Source: JAMHWF01 sp035911095 (lineage in GTDB: Bacteria; Pseudomonadota; Gammaproteobacteria; Burkholderiales; Burkholderiaceae_C). Taken from it: DNA of 64,000 nt. Location of the stretch: NCBI GenBank assembly GCA_035911095.1, contig JAMHWF010000095.1, positions 1-64,000 on the forward strand, read 5' to 3'. The position numbers and the translations under genes are program-made. This document shows positions 12,273 to 21,101 of the stretch, one piece after another. Under the pieces are notes generated by a model. That model was not told the origin of the DNA. It ran no database searches and saw only the letters and a program-made list of their open reading frames with translations. The stretch's first letter is position 1. Every line of letters begins with the position of its first letter.

Positions 12273-13634
12273 TCAGCGCGACCGCTCGAAGACGGCGATC
12301 GACTCGACGTGCGCGGTGTGCGGAAACATGTTGATGACACCTGCCGCAGCGCAGCGATACCCAGCCTGGTGCACCAGCAGGCCCGCATCGCGCGCCAGGG
12401 TGGCCGGATTGCAGCTGACGTAGACGATCCGCGCGGGCGGGCGCCAGCCTGCCGGCAGTGCGCCGGCAACCACCTCGGTCAGCGATCGGACCAGCGCGAG
12501 CGCACCGTCGCGCGGGGGGTCGACCAGCCACTTGTCGGCGACGCCGTCGTCGACCAGCCGCTCAGGCGTCATCTCGAAGAGATCGCGCGCCGCGAAGCGG
12601 GCATGCCCGCCCAGTCCGTTGCGACGCGCGTTCTCCGCCGCGCGCTGAACGAGTTCCTCGCTGCCCTCGATGCCGAGCACTTCCCGCGCCGAGCGGGCGA
12701 TCGGCAGGCTGAAGTTGCCGAGGCCGCAGAACCAGTCGATCACGCGCTCCGACGCCTGCGGCGCCAGCAGGCGCACCGCCCGCTCGACCAGCGCCGCATT
12801 GAGGCGCGCGTTCACCTGCGTGAAGTCGGTCGGGCGGAAACCCAGGCGCAGCCCGAAGGACGGCAGCGCATAGGCGAGCTCCGCCACCTCGAGCGACTCG
12901 TCCAGCAGCCGCACACTCGCCGGCCCCTTGGCCTGGGTCCACCACTGCACGCCGTGGGTGGCGGCGAAGGCGCGCAGGCGGTCCACGTCGCCGGACGTCA
13001 GGGGTTCAAGGTGGCGCAGCACGAGTGCGAGCACGCTGTCGCCGGCCGCGACCTCGATCTGAGGCATGCGATCGCGCCCATCCATCGACTGCACCAAGGC
13101 GCGCAGGGGCAGCAGCAACTCGCTGACGCGGGGCGGCAAGACGGCACAGGACTGCATGTCGGCCACATAGCTCGACTTGCGCTCGTGGAAACCGACGAGC
13201 ACCGTGCCCTTGCGCGCGACGTGTCGCACACTCAGGCGCGCACGTTCGCGATAGCCCCAGGGCGGGCCGGCAATCGGTCTCAGGACCAGGTCGGGCCTGA
13301 CCTTGGCCAGGTGCTGCAGGCTGTCTTCCAGCACGCGCTGCTTGATCGCAAGCTGCGCGGCATCGTCGAGATGCTGCATCTTGCAGCCGCCGCAGGCGCC
13401 CACCTGCAGGCCGAAGTGCGCGCAACGCGGCGAGACGCGCAGCGCGCTCTCGCGCCGCAACGCCGTCATCGTGGCCTGTTCCCACTGCGGCTTGCGCCGG
13501 TTGACGCGGGCCTGCACCTCCTCGCCCGGCAAGGCACCTTCGATGAAGACCACCTTGCCGGCGGCGTTGCGGGCGACACCCTGGGCCTCGAGGTCGAGCG
13601 ACTCGATCTCCAGCCAATCTCCGGCTTCTGTCAT
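12273..13634 (-). CDS. rlmD: 23S rRNA (uracil-1939-C5)-methyltransferase RlmD (RumA)
   Basis: SAM-dependent m5U1939 methyltransferase of 453 residues. Order of parts: TRAM domain (about 8-60, containing VVFIEGALPGEEV), a [4Fe-4S] site with C71, C81, C84 (ACGGCKMQHL) and C163 (MQSCAVL), SAM motif DWFCGLGNFSLPIA, and the catalytic nucleophile Cys408 in VYVSCNPATL followed by a C-terminal Glu region (HVESIAVFER). It lies 31 bp after the rpoS stop on the same strand, an arrangement seen in many Burkholderiales, but it has its own -10-like GATAAT 6 nt before the ATG and no ribosome site, so it may be made from a leaderless transcript as well. Confidence 0.95.
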   Translation of the reverse strand: MTEAGDWLEIESLDLEAQGVARNAAGKVVFIEGALPGEEVQARVNRRKPQWEQATMTALRRESALRVSPRCAHFGLQVGACGGCKMQHLDDAAQLAIKQRVLEDSLQHLAKVRPDLVLRPIAGPPWGYRERARLSVRHVARKGTVLVGFHERKSSYVADMQSCAVLPPRVSELLLPLRALVQSMDGRDRMPQIEVAAGDSVLALVLRHLEPLTSGDVDRLRAFAATHGVQWWTQAKGPASVRLLDESLEVAELAYALPSFGLRLGFRPTDFTQVNARLNAALVERAVRLLAPQASERVIDWFCGLGNFSLPIARSAREVLGIEGSEELVQRAAENARRNGLGGHARFAARDLFEMTPERLVDDGVADKWLVDPPRDGALALVRSLTEVVAGALPAGWRPPARIVYVSCNPATLARDAGLLVHQAGYRCAAAGVINMFPHTAHVESIAVFERSR

Positions 13635-13640
13635 GCCGGC

Positions 13641-13646
13641 ATTATC
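13641..13646 (-). promoter_or_regulatory. Candidate -10 box (GATAAT) abutting rlmD start
   Basis: GATAAT on the minus strand ends 6 nt before the rlmD ATG, placing +1 at about the start codon. No Shine-Dalgarno sequence is present. -35 is weak (CTGAAG, about 18 bp upstream, overlapping the rpoS stop). Confidence 0.45.
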
Positions 13647-13665
13647 GAAGGCTGTCGGCCGCGCT

Positions 13666-14736
13666 TCAGAAGATCGAGTTCCGATCGATGCCGCGCTTCA
13701 GCATCCGCCGGCGCAGCTTGAGCAGCGCCTCTTGCTGAATCTGGCGGATCCGTTCTCGCGTCAGGCCCAGTCGCTCGGCCAGCACCTCGAGCGTTTCGGG
13801 CTCGCGGTCGTCCAGCCCGTAGCGGCCCGCCAGCACCTCGCGCTCACGCTCGTTCAGGTCTTCCAGGCCGTGGTGCAGCAGGTGCTCGACCTCGTGGCTC
13901 AGCGTGTGATGGATCGGGTCGCCAGCGCCATCGTCGGCCACGGTATCGAGCATCGACTCGCTCCCGCCCTCGCTGCCATTGCGATCGAGCGGTGCATCCA
14001 GCGAGGTCGGCTGCTCGGCGAACTTGAGCAGTTCGCTCACCGACTCGACCGACCGCTGCAGCCGTTCGGCGATCTCTTCGACGCGCACCGGCCGCTCGCC
14101 CTCGCCCGGCGTGCTTGCCGCCGCCTCGAGCGCGCGCCGCGCGCGCAGCACCTGGTTCAGCTCTCTCACGACATGCACCGGCAGCCGCACCAGCCGGCCC
14201 TGATGCATGATGGCCCGCTCGACACTCTGGCGGATCCACCACGAGGCATAGGTCGAGAAGCGGAAGCCGCGCTCCGGCTCGAACTTGCCGATCGCGTGCA
14301 TCAGGCCAAGATTGCCTTCCTCGATCAGGTCCGTCATCGGAAGGCCGCGCCCGACATAGTTCTTCGCAATGCTGACGACGAGCCGCAGGTTGCGCTCGAT
14401 CATGCATTGGCGGGCCGAGAAGTCGCCGGCCCTGGCCCGGGTCGCGGTCTCGAACTCTTCCTGTTGCGTCAACAGCGGCGCCTTGCGGATTTCGCGCAGG
14501 TAGGCCTGCAGCGTGTTGCCGACATCGGGCTCCACCTGACCGGCGAGCGCGCTGCGCTCGAGCGAGCCGAGTTGCTCGTCGGACAGACTCTCGGCCGCAG
14601 CACCCGGATCGGGCGAGCCTGCCGCCCCGCCCTCATCGCCATCGAGGGCGCTGTCGCGCCCGAGCGGCACCGGCCCGCTTGCCGCCAACGGACCGCCACG
14701 TACCCCGAGCGTGGCGGTTGCGCGCTTGGAGGGCAT
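13666..14736 (-). CDS. rpoS: RNA polymerase sigma factor RpoS (sigma-38)
   Basis: General stress and stationary-phase sigma factor, 356 residues from ATG at 14736 (MPSKRATATLG); E. coli RpoS is 330. Regions visible: 1.2 (TLQAYLREIRKAPLLTQQEE), 2.1-2.4 (DLIEEGNLGLMHAIGKFEPE, then RFSTYASWWIRQSVERAI), region 3 (VEEIAERLQRSVESVSELL), and 4.1-4.2 (LNEREREVLAGRYGL; LGLTRERIRQIQQEALLKL). The acidic, glycine-rich N-terminal region of about 60 residues is longer than in enterobacteria. It lies 29 bp downstream of nlpD. In E. coli the main rpoS promoter lies inside nlpD; the same may hold here but I cannot place it. Confidence 0.95.
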   Translation of the reverse strand: MPSKRATATLGVRGGPLAASGPVPLGRDSALDGDEGGAAGSPDPGAAAESLSDEQLGSLERSALAGQVEPDVGNTLQAYLREIRKAPLLTQQEEFETATRARAGDFSARQCMIERNLRLVVSIAKNYVGRGLPMTDLIEEGNLGLMHAIGKFEPERGFRFSTYASWWIRQSVERAIMHQGRLVRLPVHVVRELNQVLRARRALEAAASTPGEGERPVRVEEIAERLQRSVESVSELLKFAEQPTSLDAPLDRNGSEGGSESMLDTVADDGAGDPIHHTLSHEVEHLLHHGLEDLNEREREVLAGRYGLDDREPETLEVLAERLGLTRERIRQIQQEALLKLRRRMLKRGIDRNSIF

Positions 14737-14765
14737 GGCGTCGATGACGAAGATGGCGTGGCCAG

Positions 14766-15746
14766 CTACCGCGGCGGGAGCAGGCGCGCAGGATCGATCG
14801 GCTTGCCGAGGCGGCGGATCTCGAAGTGCAGTTGCACCCGCTCCGCATCGCTCGACCCCATCTCGGCGATTTTCTGGCCGCGCTTCACCGGCTGGTCTTC
14901 CTTCACCAGCAGCGCCTGGTTGTGCGCATACGCAGTCAGGTAGGTCTGGTTGTGCTTGACGATCACCAGGTTCCCGTAGCCACGCAGCCCCGAACCGGCA
15001 TAGACGACACGGCCGTCGGCGGCGGCGAACACCGGGTCGCCTGCCTTGCCGAGGATCACGAGGCCCTTGCTGCGGCCCTCGTCGAAACCTGTCGCCACCG
15101 TGCCGCTGGCTGGCCACATCCAGTGGATCTCGTCGCCTTCGGCAGCCGCCCCTGCAGATGCGGCCGCGGCGGTCTCGGCGGGCGGCGTGGCGACCATAGG
15201 CGGGGTCCCGCCCAGCCCCGGTGCGGCGGCGGGCGCCGAGGCGGCGGCATCGATCACCGGTGCCGGGCCCCGGGCATCAAGCGGGCGCGACTCGACCTTG
15301 GGTGGCACGACGGCCCGCGCAGCCGCCACGGTCGGGTCGACCCCTGGCGGCACGACACGCAGCACCTGCCCCACTTCGAGCACGTTGACGTTCTCCAGTC
15401 CGTTCCAGCGCTGGATGTCGCGCCAGTTCTGCCCCGTCTCGAGGCCGACGCGCATCAGCGTGTCGCCTGGACGCACGGTGTAGTAGCCGGGCTTGCCCGC
15501 ATTCTCGGCTCCGGGCATCGCGCTCGCCGCCGGTGCCGGCACCTGTACCGCCGACGGGGGCGCGGTGGTCTGCGGCACGGGCGATGCCGGTGCGGTCGCA
15601 GGGGGCGGCGTGCGGCTCGCACTGCCACGGTCCTCGACAGGCGCACGCAGCCCCGAGCTGGCACATCCGGTCAAGGCAAGGGCAAGGCACCAGGTCACCC
15701 AGCCCATCGAGAGACTGCGGCCGGTACGGCCGATCGACTTCGTCAC
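14766..15746 (-). CDS. nlpD: NlpD-type lipoprotein, LysM plus degenerate LytM (amidase activator)
   Basis: Outer-membrane lipoprotein that activates the septal amidase AmiC for daughter-cell separation. It is 326 residues. The signal peptide ends in lipobox LTGC with lipidated Cys28. A Pro/Ala-rich linker is followed by LysM (about 88-132, GYYTVRPGDTLMRVG...LEVGQVLRVVP), a second linker, and the M23/LytM domain (about 205-322, beginning WMWPASGTVATGFDEG). The LytM zinc ligands are missing: the first-ligand His is replaced in GFDEGRSKGL, and the HxH is reduced to VQLHFEIRR. This is the expected non-catalytic form. The order surE-pcm-nlpD-rpoS matches E. coli. Confidence 0.93.
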   Translation of the reverse strand: MTKSIGRTGRSLSMGWVTWCLALALTGCASSGLRAPVEDRGSASRTPPPATAPASPVPQTTAPPSAVQVPAPAASAMPGAENAGKPGYYTVRPGDTLMRVGLETGQNWRDIQRWNGLENVNVLEVGQVLRVVPPGVDPTVAAARAVVPPKVESRPLDARGPAPVIDAAASAPAAAPGLGGTPPMVATPPAETAAAASAGAAAEGDEIHWMWPASGTVATGFDEGRSKGLVILGKAGDPVFAAADGRVVYAGSGLRGYGNLVIVKHNQTYLTAYAHNQALLVKEDQPVKRGQKIAEMGSSDAERVQLHFEIRRLGKPIDPARLLPPR

Positions 15747-15761
15747 GACATCCTCAGGCGT

Positions 15762-16589
15762 TCAAGCGAGCCCGGATTTTAGAGGGACGAAGAGGACCGT
15801 TTCGTGCAGTGAATGCTTATAGCCGCCGTCGGGCTGTCGATCGATCGCCACCAGCACGTGCGCGCCACTGCGCGCATCGACCCGCGGCGCGACCAGGCGC
15901 CCGCCCGGCGCGAGCTGCTCGAGCCAGGCAGGCGGGATGTCCTCGCTGCCTGCCGCGGCGATGATGCTGTCGTAGGGCGCGTTCGGCCCGTGGCCGAGCC
16001 GGCCGTCGCCGTAGATCAGCCGGATGTGGTGTTGACGCAGGTCCGCAAGGTGCTGGCGCGCCTTCTCGTGCAGCGGTTTGAGCCGCTCGACCGACATCAC
16101 CTGGCGCGACAGATGCATCAGCACCGCAGCCTGGTAGCCGCAACCGGTGCCGATCTCGAGCACGCGCCCGAGAGAGCTGCCCGCGGCGGCCGTCGCGCCG
16201 CCGAAGAGCAGCTCGAGCATGCGAGCGACGACCGAAGGCTTGGAGATCGTCTGCCCGAGACCGATCGGCAGGCTCGTGTCCTCGTAGGCCTGCGAGGCGA
16301 GCGCCGCATCGACGAACTGGTGGCGCGGCACGGCGGCCATCGCGTCCAGCACACCCCGATGCTGCAGGCCGCCGTCGCGCAGGCGTTGCAGCATGCGCTC
16401 GCGCACCCGCGTGTAGTCGACCACCGGGCTGGTTGCCGTGGGGGCACTGGCCCGCACCGCGAGCTGCGGCGCCACCGTCGCACGGCGCGTCGTGCCGCGC
16501 GGTGCCGAAGGTGCAGCGCCTGCGCCTGGCGCCGCGGCGCCGCGTTCGAGCGCGGCGGGAAAGCCGAATCGACGGTCGCGCGCCGTCAC
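15762..16589 (-). CDS. pcm: Protein-L-isoaspartate O-methyltransferase
   Basis: Repairs damaged proteins by methylating L-isoaspartyl residues with SAM. It is 275 residues from a GTG at 16589 that overlaps the surE stop as GTGA (4 nt), the reason for choosing this start. The core fold (about residues 65-275) has RVRERMLQRLRDGG, VPRHQFVDAALASQAYEDTS, the substrate-side GLGQTISKPSVVARM, SAM motif LEIGTGCGYQAAVL and the APGGRLVAP strand. The first 60 residues are Ala/Pro-rich and unlike E. coli Pcm (208 residues). If the true start is internal, that stretch would not be translated. It is coupled to surE upstream; nlpD follows 15 bp after the stop. Confidence 0.93.
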   Translation of the reverse strand: MTARDRRFGFPAALERGAAAPGAGAAPSAPRGTTRRATVAPQLAVRASAPTATSPVVDYTRVRERMLQRLRDGGLQHRGVLDAMAAVPRHQFVDAALASQAYEDTSLPIGLGQTISKPSVVARMLELLFGGATAAAGSSLGRVLEIGTGCGYQAAVLMHLSRQVMSVERLKPLHEKARQHLADLRQHHIRLIYGDGRLGHGPNAPYDSIIAAAGSEDIPPAWLEQLAPGGRLVAPRVDARSGAHVLVAIDRQPDGGYKHSLHETVLFVPLKSGLA

Positions 16590-17341
16590 TGTGCGCGACC
16601 GTCCGCCCAGACGCCCCAGCGCGTCAGGCTTGCGTGATCCGTCAGGTCGACCTGCAGCGGGGTCATCGAGACCCGGCCGTTGGCGACCGCGTGGAAATCC
16701 GTCCCTTCCCCCGCCTCGCGCGCATCCCCGGCAGCGCCGATCCAGTAGATCGGCTCGCCGCGCGGGTTGTGCTGCAGGATCACCGGCTCGCTGGCATGCC
16801 GCCGGCCGAGCCGCGTGACGGTGCGCGGCAGCCGGTCGGCATCGGCGTCGTTCGGGATGTTCACGTTGAGCAGCCACGCACCAGCCATCGGCGGCTGTGC
16901 CAGCACCTGCTCGATGACGGCACGGGCCACCCGCGCCGACGCCTCGAGATGCGCCCAGCCCTTGTGCACCTGCGAGAAGGCGATCGCCGGGATGCCGAAC
17001 AGGAAGCCTTCCATCGCCGCAGCGACGGTGCCCGAGTAGAGCGTGTCGTCACCCATGTTCGCGCCGTTGTTGATGCCTGAGACGACGAGGTCGGGCCGCC
17101 CGTCCAGAAGGCCCGTCAGCGCGACGTGAACACAGTCAGACGGCGTGCCGTTGAGGTAGCGGAAGCCGTTCGCCGCGCGCCAGACCGACAGCGGCCGGTG
17201 CAGCGTCAGCGAGTTGGAGGTGCCGCTGGCGTTCTGCTCCGGCGCGATGACATCGATCTCGCCGAGCCCTTCGCAGGCGGCAACCAACGCCGCGAGCCCG
17301 GGCGCCAGGTAGCCATCGTCGTTCGCGACCAGGATCCGCAT
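16586..17341 (-). CDS. surE: 5'/3'-nucleotidase SurE
   Basis: Metal-dependent survival phosphatase that dephosphorylates nucleoside monophosphates and short polyphosphate. It is 251 residues (E. coli 253). The metal site is D8 D9 in MRILVANDDGY, with the Ser of NASGTSNSLT and Asn of SGINNGANMG. The family signature DCVHVALTG and VSMTPLQVDLTDH near the C-terminus are present. The ATG at 17341 matches the family start exactly. A TACAAT box ends 5 nt before it and there is no ribosome site. It is the first gene of surE-pcm-nlpD-rpoS and is divergent from a response-regulator gene. Confidence 0.97.
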   Translation of the reverse strand: MRILVANDDGYLAPGLAALVAACEGLGEIDVIAPEQNASGTSNSLTLHRPLSVWRAANGFRYLNGTPSDCVHVALTGLLDGRPDLVVSGINNGANMGDDTLYSGTVAAAMEGFLFGIPAIAFSQVHKGWAHLEASARVARAVIEQVLAQPPMAGAWLLNVNIPNDADADRLPRTVTRLGRRHASEPVILQHNPRGEPIYWIGAAGDAREAGEGTDFHAVANGRVSMTPLQVDLTDHASLTRWGVWADGRAQ

Positions 17342-17346
17342 GCCGC

Positions 17347-17352
17347 ATTGTA
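17347..17352 (-). promoter_or_regulatory. Candidate -10 box (TACAAT) abutting surE start
   Basis: TACAAT (5 of 6 to consensus) on the minus strand ends 5 nt before the surE ATG. This would drive the surE-pcm-nlpD-rpoS run and place +1 at or just inside the start codon. -35 is not recognisable. Confidence 0.5.
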
Positions 17353-17551
17353 GGAGTCGCCCTTCGAGGCCCAGCCCGGTCCGTGACGCGGACACGACAG
17401 CGCCGCGTGATCGATCGGGCAGCGCTGACCGCCGGGGAACGCAGAAACCTTGCAGTCGAACCGACGGCAACGCCGATGCATCGTGATAAAACGGGGTGTT
17501 GCGCCGGCCCTGGGGCTGGCGGTGCGCGACCGCGGGTTGGGAGAGCCACAC

Positions 17552-18286
17552 ATGGCCATCAAGGTTCTGATCGTCGAGGACAACCCGGTCGCCCGGGGCT
17601 TTCTGTGCCGGGTCGTGCGCGAGAGCTTCACCGATGCCATCGTCATCTCCGAGGCGGGCGATCTCGAAACCGCGCGCCGCCATGTCGGCATCGTGGACGG
17701 CAAGCTCCAGGCCTCGCCCTCTGCCGAGCCGTTCAAGCTGTTCATGGTCGATCTCGAACTGCCGGACGGCAACGGGATGGAACTGCTGAAGGAACTGGCC
17801 CGCTACCCGGCGACGAAGATCGTCACGACGCTCTACTCCGACGACGACCATCTCTTCCCGGCCCTGCAGTGCGGGGCCGACGGCTATCTGTTGAAGGAAG
17901 ACCGCTTCGAGGTGCTGGTCGAGGAACTGCAGAAGATCGTGCGCGGCCAGCCGCCGCTGTCACCCGCCATCGCGCGGCGCCTGCTGACCCACTTCCGTGG
18001 CGGCGCGAGCGCGGTCGATTCCGACTTCGCGCCGATGGCGTCCTTCCAGCCGAGCCGGCCGACCTACGTCGACCGCGGCGCCCCGCTCGACCACGAGCGG
18101 CTCACCCCGCGCGAGAGCGAGGTTCTCACCTACCTCAGCAAGGGCTTCACGATCAAGGAGATCGCGAACCTGATGGGCATCAAGTGGTTCACGGTCAACG
18201 ACCACATCAAGTCGATCTACAAGAAGCTCAATGTGTCGAGCCGCGCTGAAGCCGCGGTGCTGGCGAGCAAGCAAGGCCTCGTCTGA
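17552..18286 (+). CDS. NarL/LuxR-family response regulator
   Basis: Two-component DNA-binding regulator of 244 residues. The receiver domain (1-125) has the acidic pocket E9-D10 (LIVEDNPVARG), phosphoacceptor D67 in FMVDLELPDGNG, a Thr in VTTLYSDDD and conserved K115 in GYLLKED. An insertion of about 10-15 residues (near 48-60, IVDGKLQASPSAEP) separates helix 2 from strand 3. A linker leads to the LuxR-type HTH (about 183-240: LTPRESEVLTYLSKGFTIKE, MGIKWFTVNDHIKSIYKKLN). GGGAGAG precedes the ATG at 17552. The partner kinase begins 66 bp downstream. Targets are unknown. Confidence 0.92.
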   Translation: MAIKVLIVEDNPVARGFLCRVVRESFTDAIVISEAGDLETARRHVGIVDGKLQASPSAEPFKLFMVDLELPDGNGMELLKELARYPATKIVTTLYSDDDHLFPALQCGADGYLLKEDRFEVLVEELQKIVRGQPPLSPAIARRLLTHFRGGASAVDSDFAPMASFQPSRPTYVDRGAPLDHERLTPRESEVLTYLSKGFTIKEIANLMGIKWFTVNDHIKSIYKKLNVSSRAEAAVLASKQGLV

Positions 18287-18352
18287 CGGCGCCGCCGCAA
18301 GCGCGGCGAGCCGTTTCGCCGGGGCATTGCGCGTCAGGCGCCGCGTCCGCCT

Positions 18353-20653
18353 GTGAACAGCATCCCCTCGGCCGGGCGCGTGCGCGCCGGCACCAGCCCG
18401 GATGACGAGGCGGGTACGCCCGCCCTGCCGGAGGCGCCTCGTGCGCAGGCCGCCTTCGGCAACCCGCGTTGGATGGGCTGGCGCCTGCGAGCCCTGGTCG
18501 TGCTCGCGCTCCTGGGCTGCATCGGCCTGTTCGTGCTGTCCAAGTCGATCGCCGAGGCGCCGCAGATCGAGGGCCGCTGGCAGGCCACGGCTGACCACCG
18601 GATCGAGCTCGTGCAGGCCGAGTCGCCCGAACTCAGGGCCGAGCTGAACCAGACCCTGGTTGCGATACAGGTCGGCACTGCAGCGCCGATCGAGGTCGAT
18701 GCGCGACTGCTGCGCCCGTCGAGCCGTTGGATCCCGTCTGACGCGACCGCGGAGCTTCATCGGCAGACCCAGGCCTCGATCGAGCAGGCGCTTTCGGGCG
18801 GGCACTCGAGGCTGCAGCTGTCGTTCGCCAACGGTGAGCGCGTCGAGGTGCCGATCAACCCGGGCGGTCGCGGCACGCCCGCGCAGCTCGCCTCGCTCGG
18901 GACGCAGTACTGGCTGCTGTGCATCGTCGCGCTGCTGCTGTACGTGGTGACGGCGATCGTCGTCCTCCTGCGCCCGACAGGGCGCAACCTGCTGTACGCA
19001 ATCGTCACGCTGTGCCAGGCGACGAACCTCGTGCTCAATGCGGCCGCGATCGTCGACGTGATCGCCCTGTCGCCGATCGTCGGGCCCTGGGAGCGCAGTG
19101 GCCGCATGGCGCTGGACCTGATCAGTGCCGCCGCGATCCTGCACGCCGTGACGCTGCACCCCACGCGCCTGCCCTGGGCGCGCGGCATCGCCGCGGCGGG
19201 CTGGGCAGTGGCGTCCGGCCTGTTTGCGCTGATCGCCTGGGGCCACCTGCCGCAGGCCTGGGCCTGGGTGCAGACGGCGATGCTGGGCTTTGGCCTCGCG
19301 GTGATGGCGCTGCTGTCCTGGTCCTACCGCATCGCACCGCACCCGCTAGCGGTGGTGCTGCGGCGCTTCGCGATGTTCTACGTGGGCGCGATGGCCCTCC
19401 TCACGCTGCTCATCGCGCAGGCCGGCCGGCCCTCGGTCTGGCCCGAGGCCGTCGGCACCGTCGGGCCGGTGATCTACCACGTCTTCTTCGCGTCGCTGCT
19501 GCTGCTGCTGCCGCTCCTTTCGCGCTCGCAGCAAGTGGCGCGGGAGTTCGCGCTGCTCGCCTCGGTGAGTACCGTCGCCACCGCACTCGACCTCGTCTTC
19601 GTCACGGTGTTCTCGTTCGGCCCGTTCGCCTCGGTGACGTTGACGCTCTTCCTCGCGCTGGGCGCCTACGCCGGCGTGCGCCAGTGGCTGATGAACCGCG
19701 TGCTCGGCAGCAGCGTGGTCACCACCGAGCGCCTGTTCGAGCACTTCTATCGCATGGCGCGCGAGGTCGAGAAGCACCCGGAGGCCGTGGTGCCGCACCT
19801 CTCGCGGCTGCTGCGCGAACTGTTCGAGCCGCTCGAGCTGACGGTGGTCGAACGCCCTTCGGCGCAGGCCCGCGTCGTGGCCCAGGGCTCGACCCTGCTC
19901 GTCCCTGTGCCGGACCTGTCGATGGTCGGACGCCAGGGCGCGGCGATGCCGCCGCGGACGGTCGCGATCCGCTTCGGCCGCCGCGGCCGGCGCCTGTTCA
20001 CGGCCGAGGACGCCCGCCTGGCCGACCGCATCGTCGAGCAGATCGGCCGTGCGGTGGCCTTCGACCAGGCCGTCGAGCAGGGGCGCAGCGAAGAGCGCGC
20101 GCGCATCGCGCAGGATTTGCATGACGACATCGGCGCGCGCCTGCTGACCCTGATGTACCAGGCGCAGACACCGGAGGCCGAGGAGTATGTGCGCCACACG
20201 CTGCTCGACCTGAAGACCTTGACGCGCGGCCTCGCCGCGTCGAGCCACCACCTGTCGGATGCCGCTGCCGAATGGAAGGCCGACCTCGCGCAGCGCCTGG
20301 GCATCGCCCATGTCGAGCTCGCCTGGACGATGCAGCTCGCGGAGGACCTCCCGCTGACGGTCGTGCAGTGGTCCGGCCTGACACGCGTGCTGCGCGAGCT
20401 GGCGAGCAACGCCATCTCGCATGCACACGCGACGCGCGTCAGCATCGAGCTGGCCTACCTCGGGGACCGCCTCGACCTGCTCGTCTCCGACGACGGCATC
20501 GGCCGCAACCCGCAGGCCTGGAGCCACGGACTTGGCCTCGGCGGCGTGCGCAAGCGCGTCAAGCAGTTGGGCGGCGAAGTTGAATGGATCGAACTCGCGC
20601 CCAGCGGCATCGCCTGCCGCGTGTGCATCCGCGAGTTCTCGCGGCCGCGCTGA
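18353..20653 (+). CDS. Polytopic membrane histidine kinase (HisKA_3/HATPase_c), partner of the upstream regulator
   Basis: A 766-residue sensor kinase. TM1 is near residues 42-62, then an extracytoplasmic segment of about 120 residues, and then seven to nine further membrane helices between about 180 and 450, a layout like 7TMR-DISM receptors. A cytosolic part of about 120 residues precedes the dimerisation helix ARIAQDLHDDIGARLLTL, with phosphoacceptor H590 in the LHDD form typical of NarX/DesK-type kinases. The ATPase domain has N box LRELASNAISHAHAT, G1 VSDDGIGRN and G2 GLGLGGVRKRV. The start is GTG at 18353 without a clear ribosome site; an ATG at about residue 41 is an alternative. The signal is unknown. 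Confidence 0.9.
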   Translation: MNSIPSAGRVRAGTSPDDEAGTPALPEAPRAQAAFGNPRWMGWRLRALVVLALLGCIGLFVLSKSIAEAPQIEGRWQATADHRIELVQAESPELRAELNQTLVAIQVGTAAPIEVDARLLRPSSRWIPSDATAELHRQTQASIEQALSGGHSRLQLSFANGERVEVPINPGGRGTPAQLASLGTQYWLLCIVALLLYVVTAIVVLLRPTGRNLLYAIVTLCQATNLVLNAAAIVDVIALSPIVGPWERSGRMALDLISAAAILHAVTLHPTRLPWARGIAAAGWAVASGLFALIAWGHLPQAWAWVQTAMLGFGLAVMALLSWSYRIAPHPLAVVLRRFAMFYVGAMALLTLLIAQAGRPSVWPEAVGTVGPVIYHVFFASLLLLLPLLSRSQQVAREFALLASVSTVATALDLVFVTVFSFGPFASVTLTLFLALGAYAGVRQWLMNRVLGSSVVTTERLFEHFYRMAREVEKHPEAVVPHLSRLLRELFEPLELTVVERPSAQARVVAQGSTLLVPVPDLSMVGRQGAAMPPRTVAIRFGRRGRRLFTAEDARLADRIVEQIGRAVAFDQAVEQGRSEERARIAQDLHDDIGARLLTLMYQAQTPEAEEYVRHTLLDLKTLTRGLAASSHHLSDAAAEWKADLAQRLGIAHVELAWTMQLAEDLPLTVVQWSGLTRVLRELASNAISHAHATRVSIELAYLGDRLDLLVSDDGIGRNPQAWSHGLGLGGVRKRVKQLGGEVEWIELAPSGIACRVCIREFSRPR

Positions 20654-20692
20654 GGCGGGCCGGCGGCGGGCGCTCGCCGCGGTGAGGATGTC

Positions 20693-21064
20693 TGGTGGAG
20701 CCGGCGGGAATCGAACCCGCGTCCGCAAGCCTTCATCGGGCAGATCTACATGCTTAGCCGGCTGGTTTGGATTTAATGGCGCCGTCGCGCAGCGGCACGC
20801 TACGGACACCACGAGTCACGTGATCTCGCGCCCTTCCGTGTGACCCGGCAGGACGCCAGCCGATGTGAATGACCTCTCAGCTTCGGGTCTTGCGACCTTG
20901 GGCCCGGCCCATCGGCCAACCGTTGAGAGGCTCACCGGTGTTTAAGCGGCGAGGGCGAAACGTTCGTCGTTCGCAGTTACTTGATTCCAGTGGATTTACG
21001 AGCGAACTGGTGCTCGGCATGCCCTGATCCGAATCCGAACCCGCGTCGAAACCAGGTCGGCCCC
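20693..21064 (-). ncRNA. ssrA: Transfer-messenger RNA (tmRNA)
   Basis: A 372-nt RNA that rescues stalled ribosomes and tags the nascent protein for proteolysis. On the minus strand the 5' end reads GGGGCCGACCTGGTTTCGAC and the 3' end reads GGTTCGATTCCCGCC followed by GGCTCCACCA. The ends form a 7-bp acceptor stem (GGGGCCG with CGGCTCC) with a G3-U pair, the alanine-identity signal read by AlaRS. The T-arm and encoded CCA are present. The resume-codon ORF encodes ANDERFALAA. It converges on the histidine kinase gene, 39 bp from its stop, and starts 13 bp after the gph stop. Confidence 0.97.
20942..20974 (-). other. tmRNA proteolysis-tag reading frame
   Basis: The resume codon GCG begins the tag A-N-D-E-R-F-A-L-A-A followed by TAA, read on the minus strand. 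The LAA end is the ClpX/ClpA recognition signal. The ANDERF core is typical of betaproteobacteria. Confidence 0.95.
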
Positions 21065-21074
21065 AGAGCCGCGC

Positions 21075-21101
21075 AGTTTAGTCCAGACCGAGACGTTTCA
21101 A
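21075..21101 (-). promoter_or_regulatory. Candidate ssrA promoter overlapping the gph 3' end
   Basis: TTGAAA (21096-21101) and TAAACT (21075-21080) on the minus strand are 15 bp apart, with 10 bp from the -10 to the mature tmRNA 5' end. The -35 lies inside the last gph codons, and the -10 overlaps the gph stop. Confidence 0.5.

Noticed and set aside
20272..21003. Small frames over the ssrA region and kinase 3' end
   Set aside because: The sequence is explained by the kinase C-terminus and by tmRNA, with acceptor stem, T-arm and tag.
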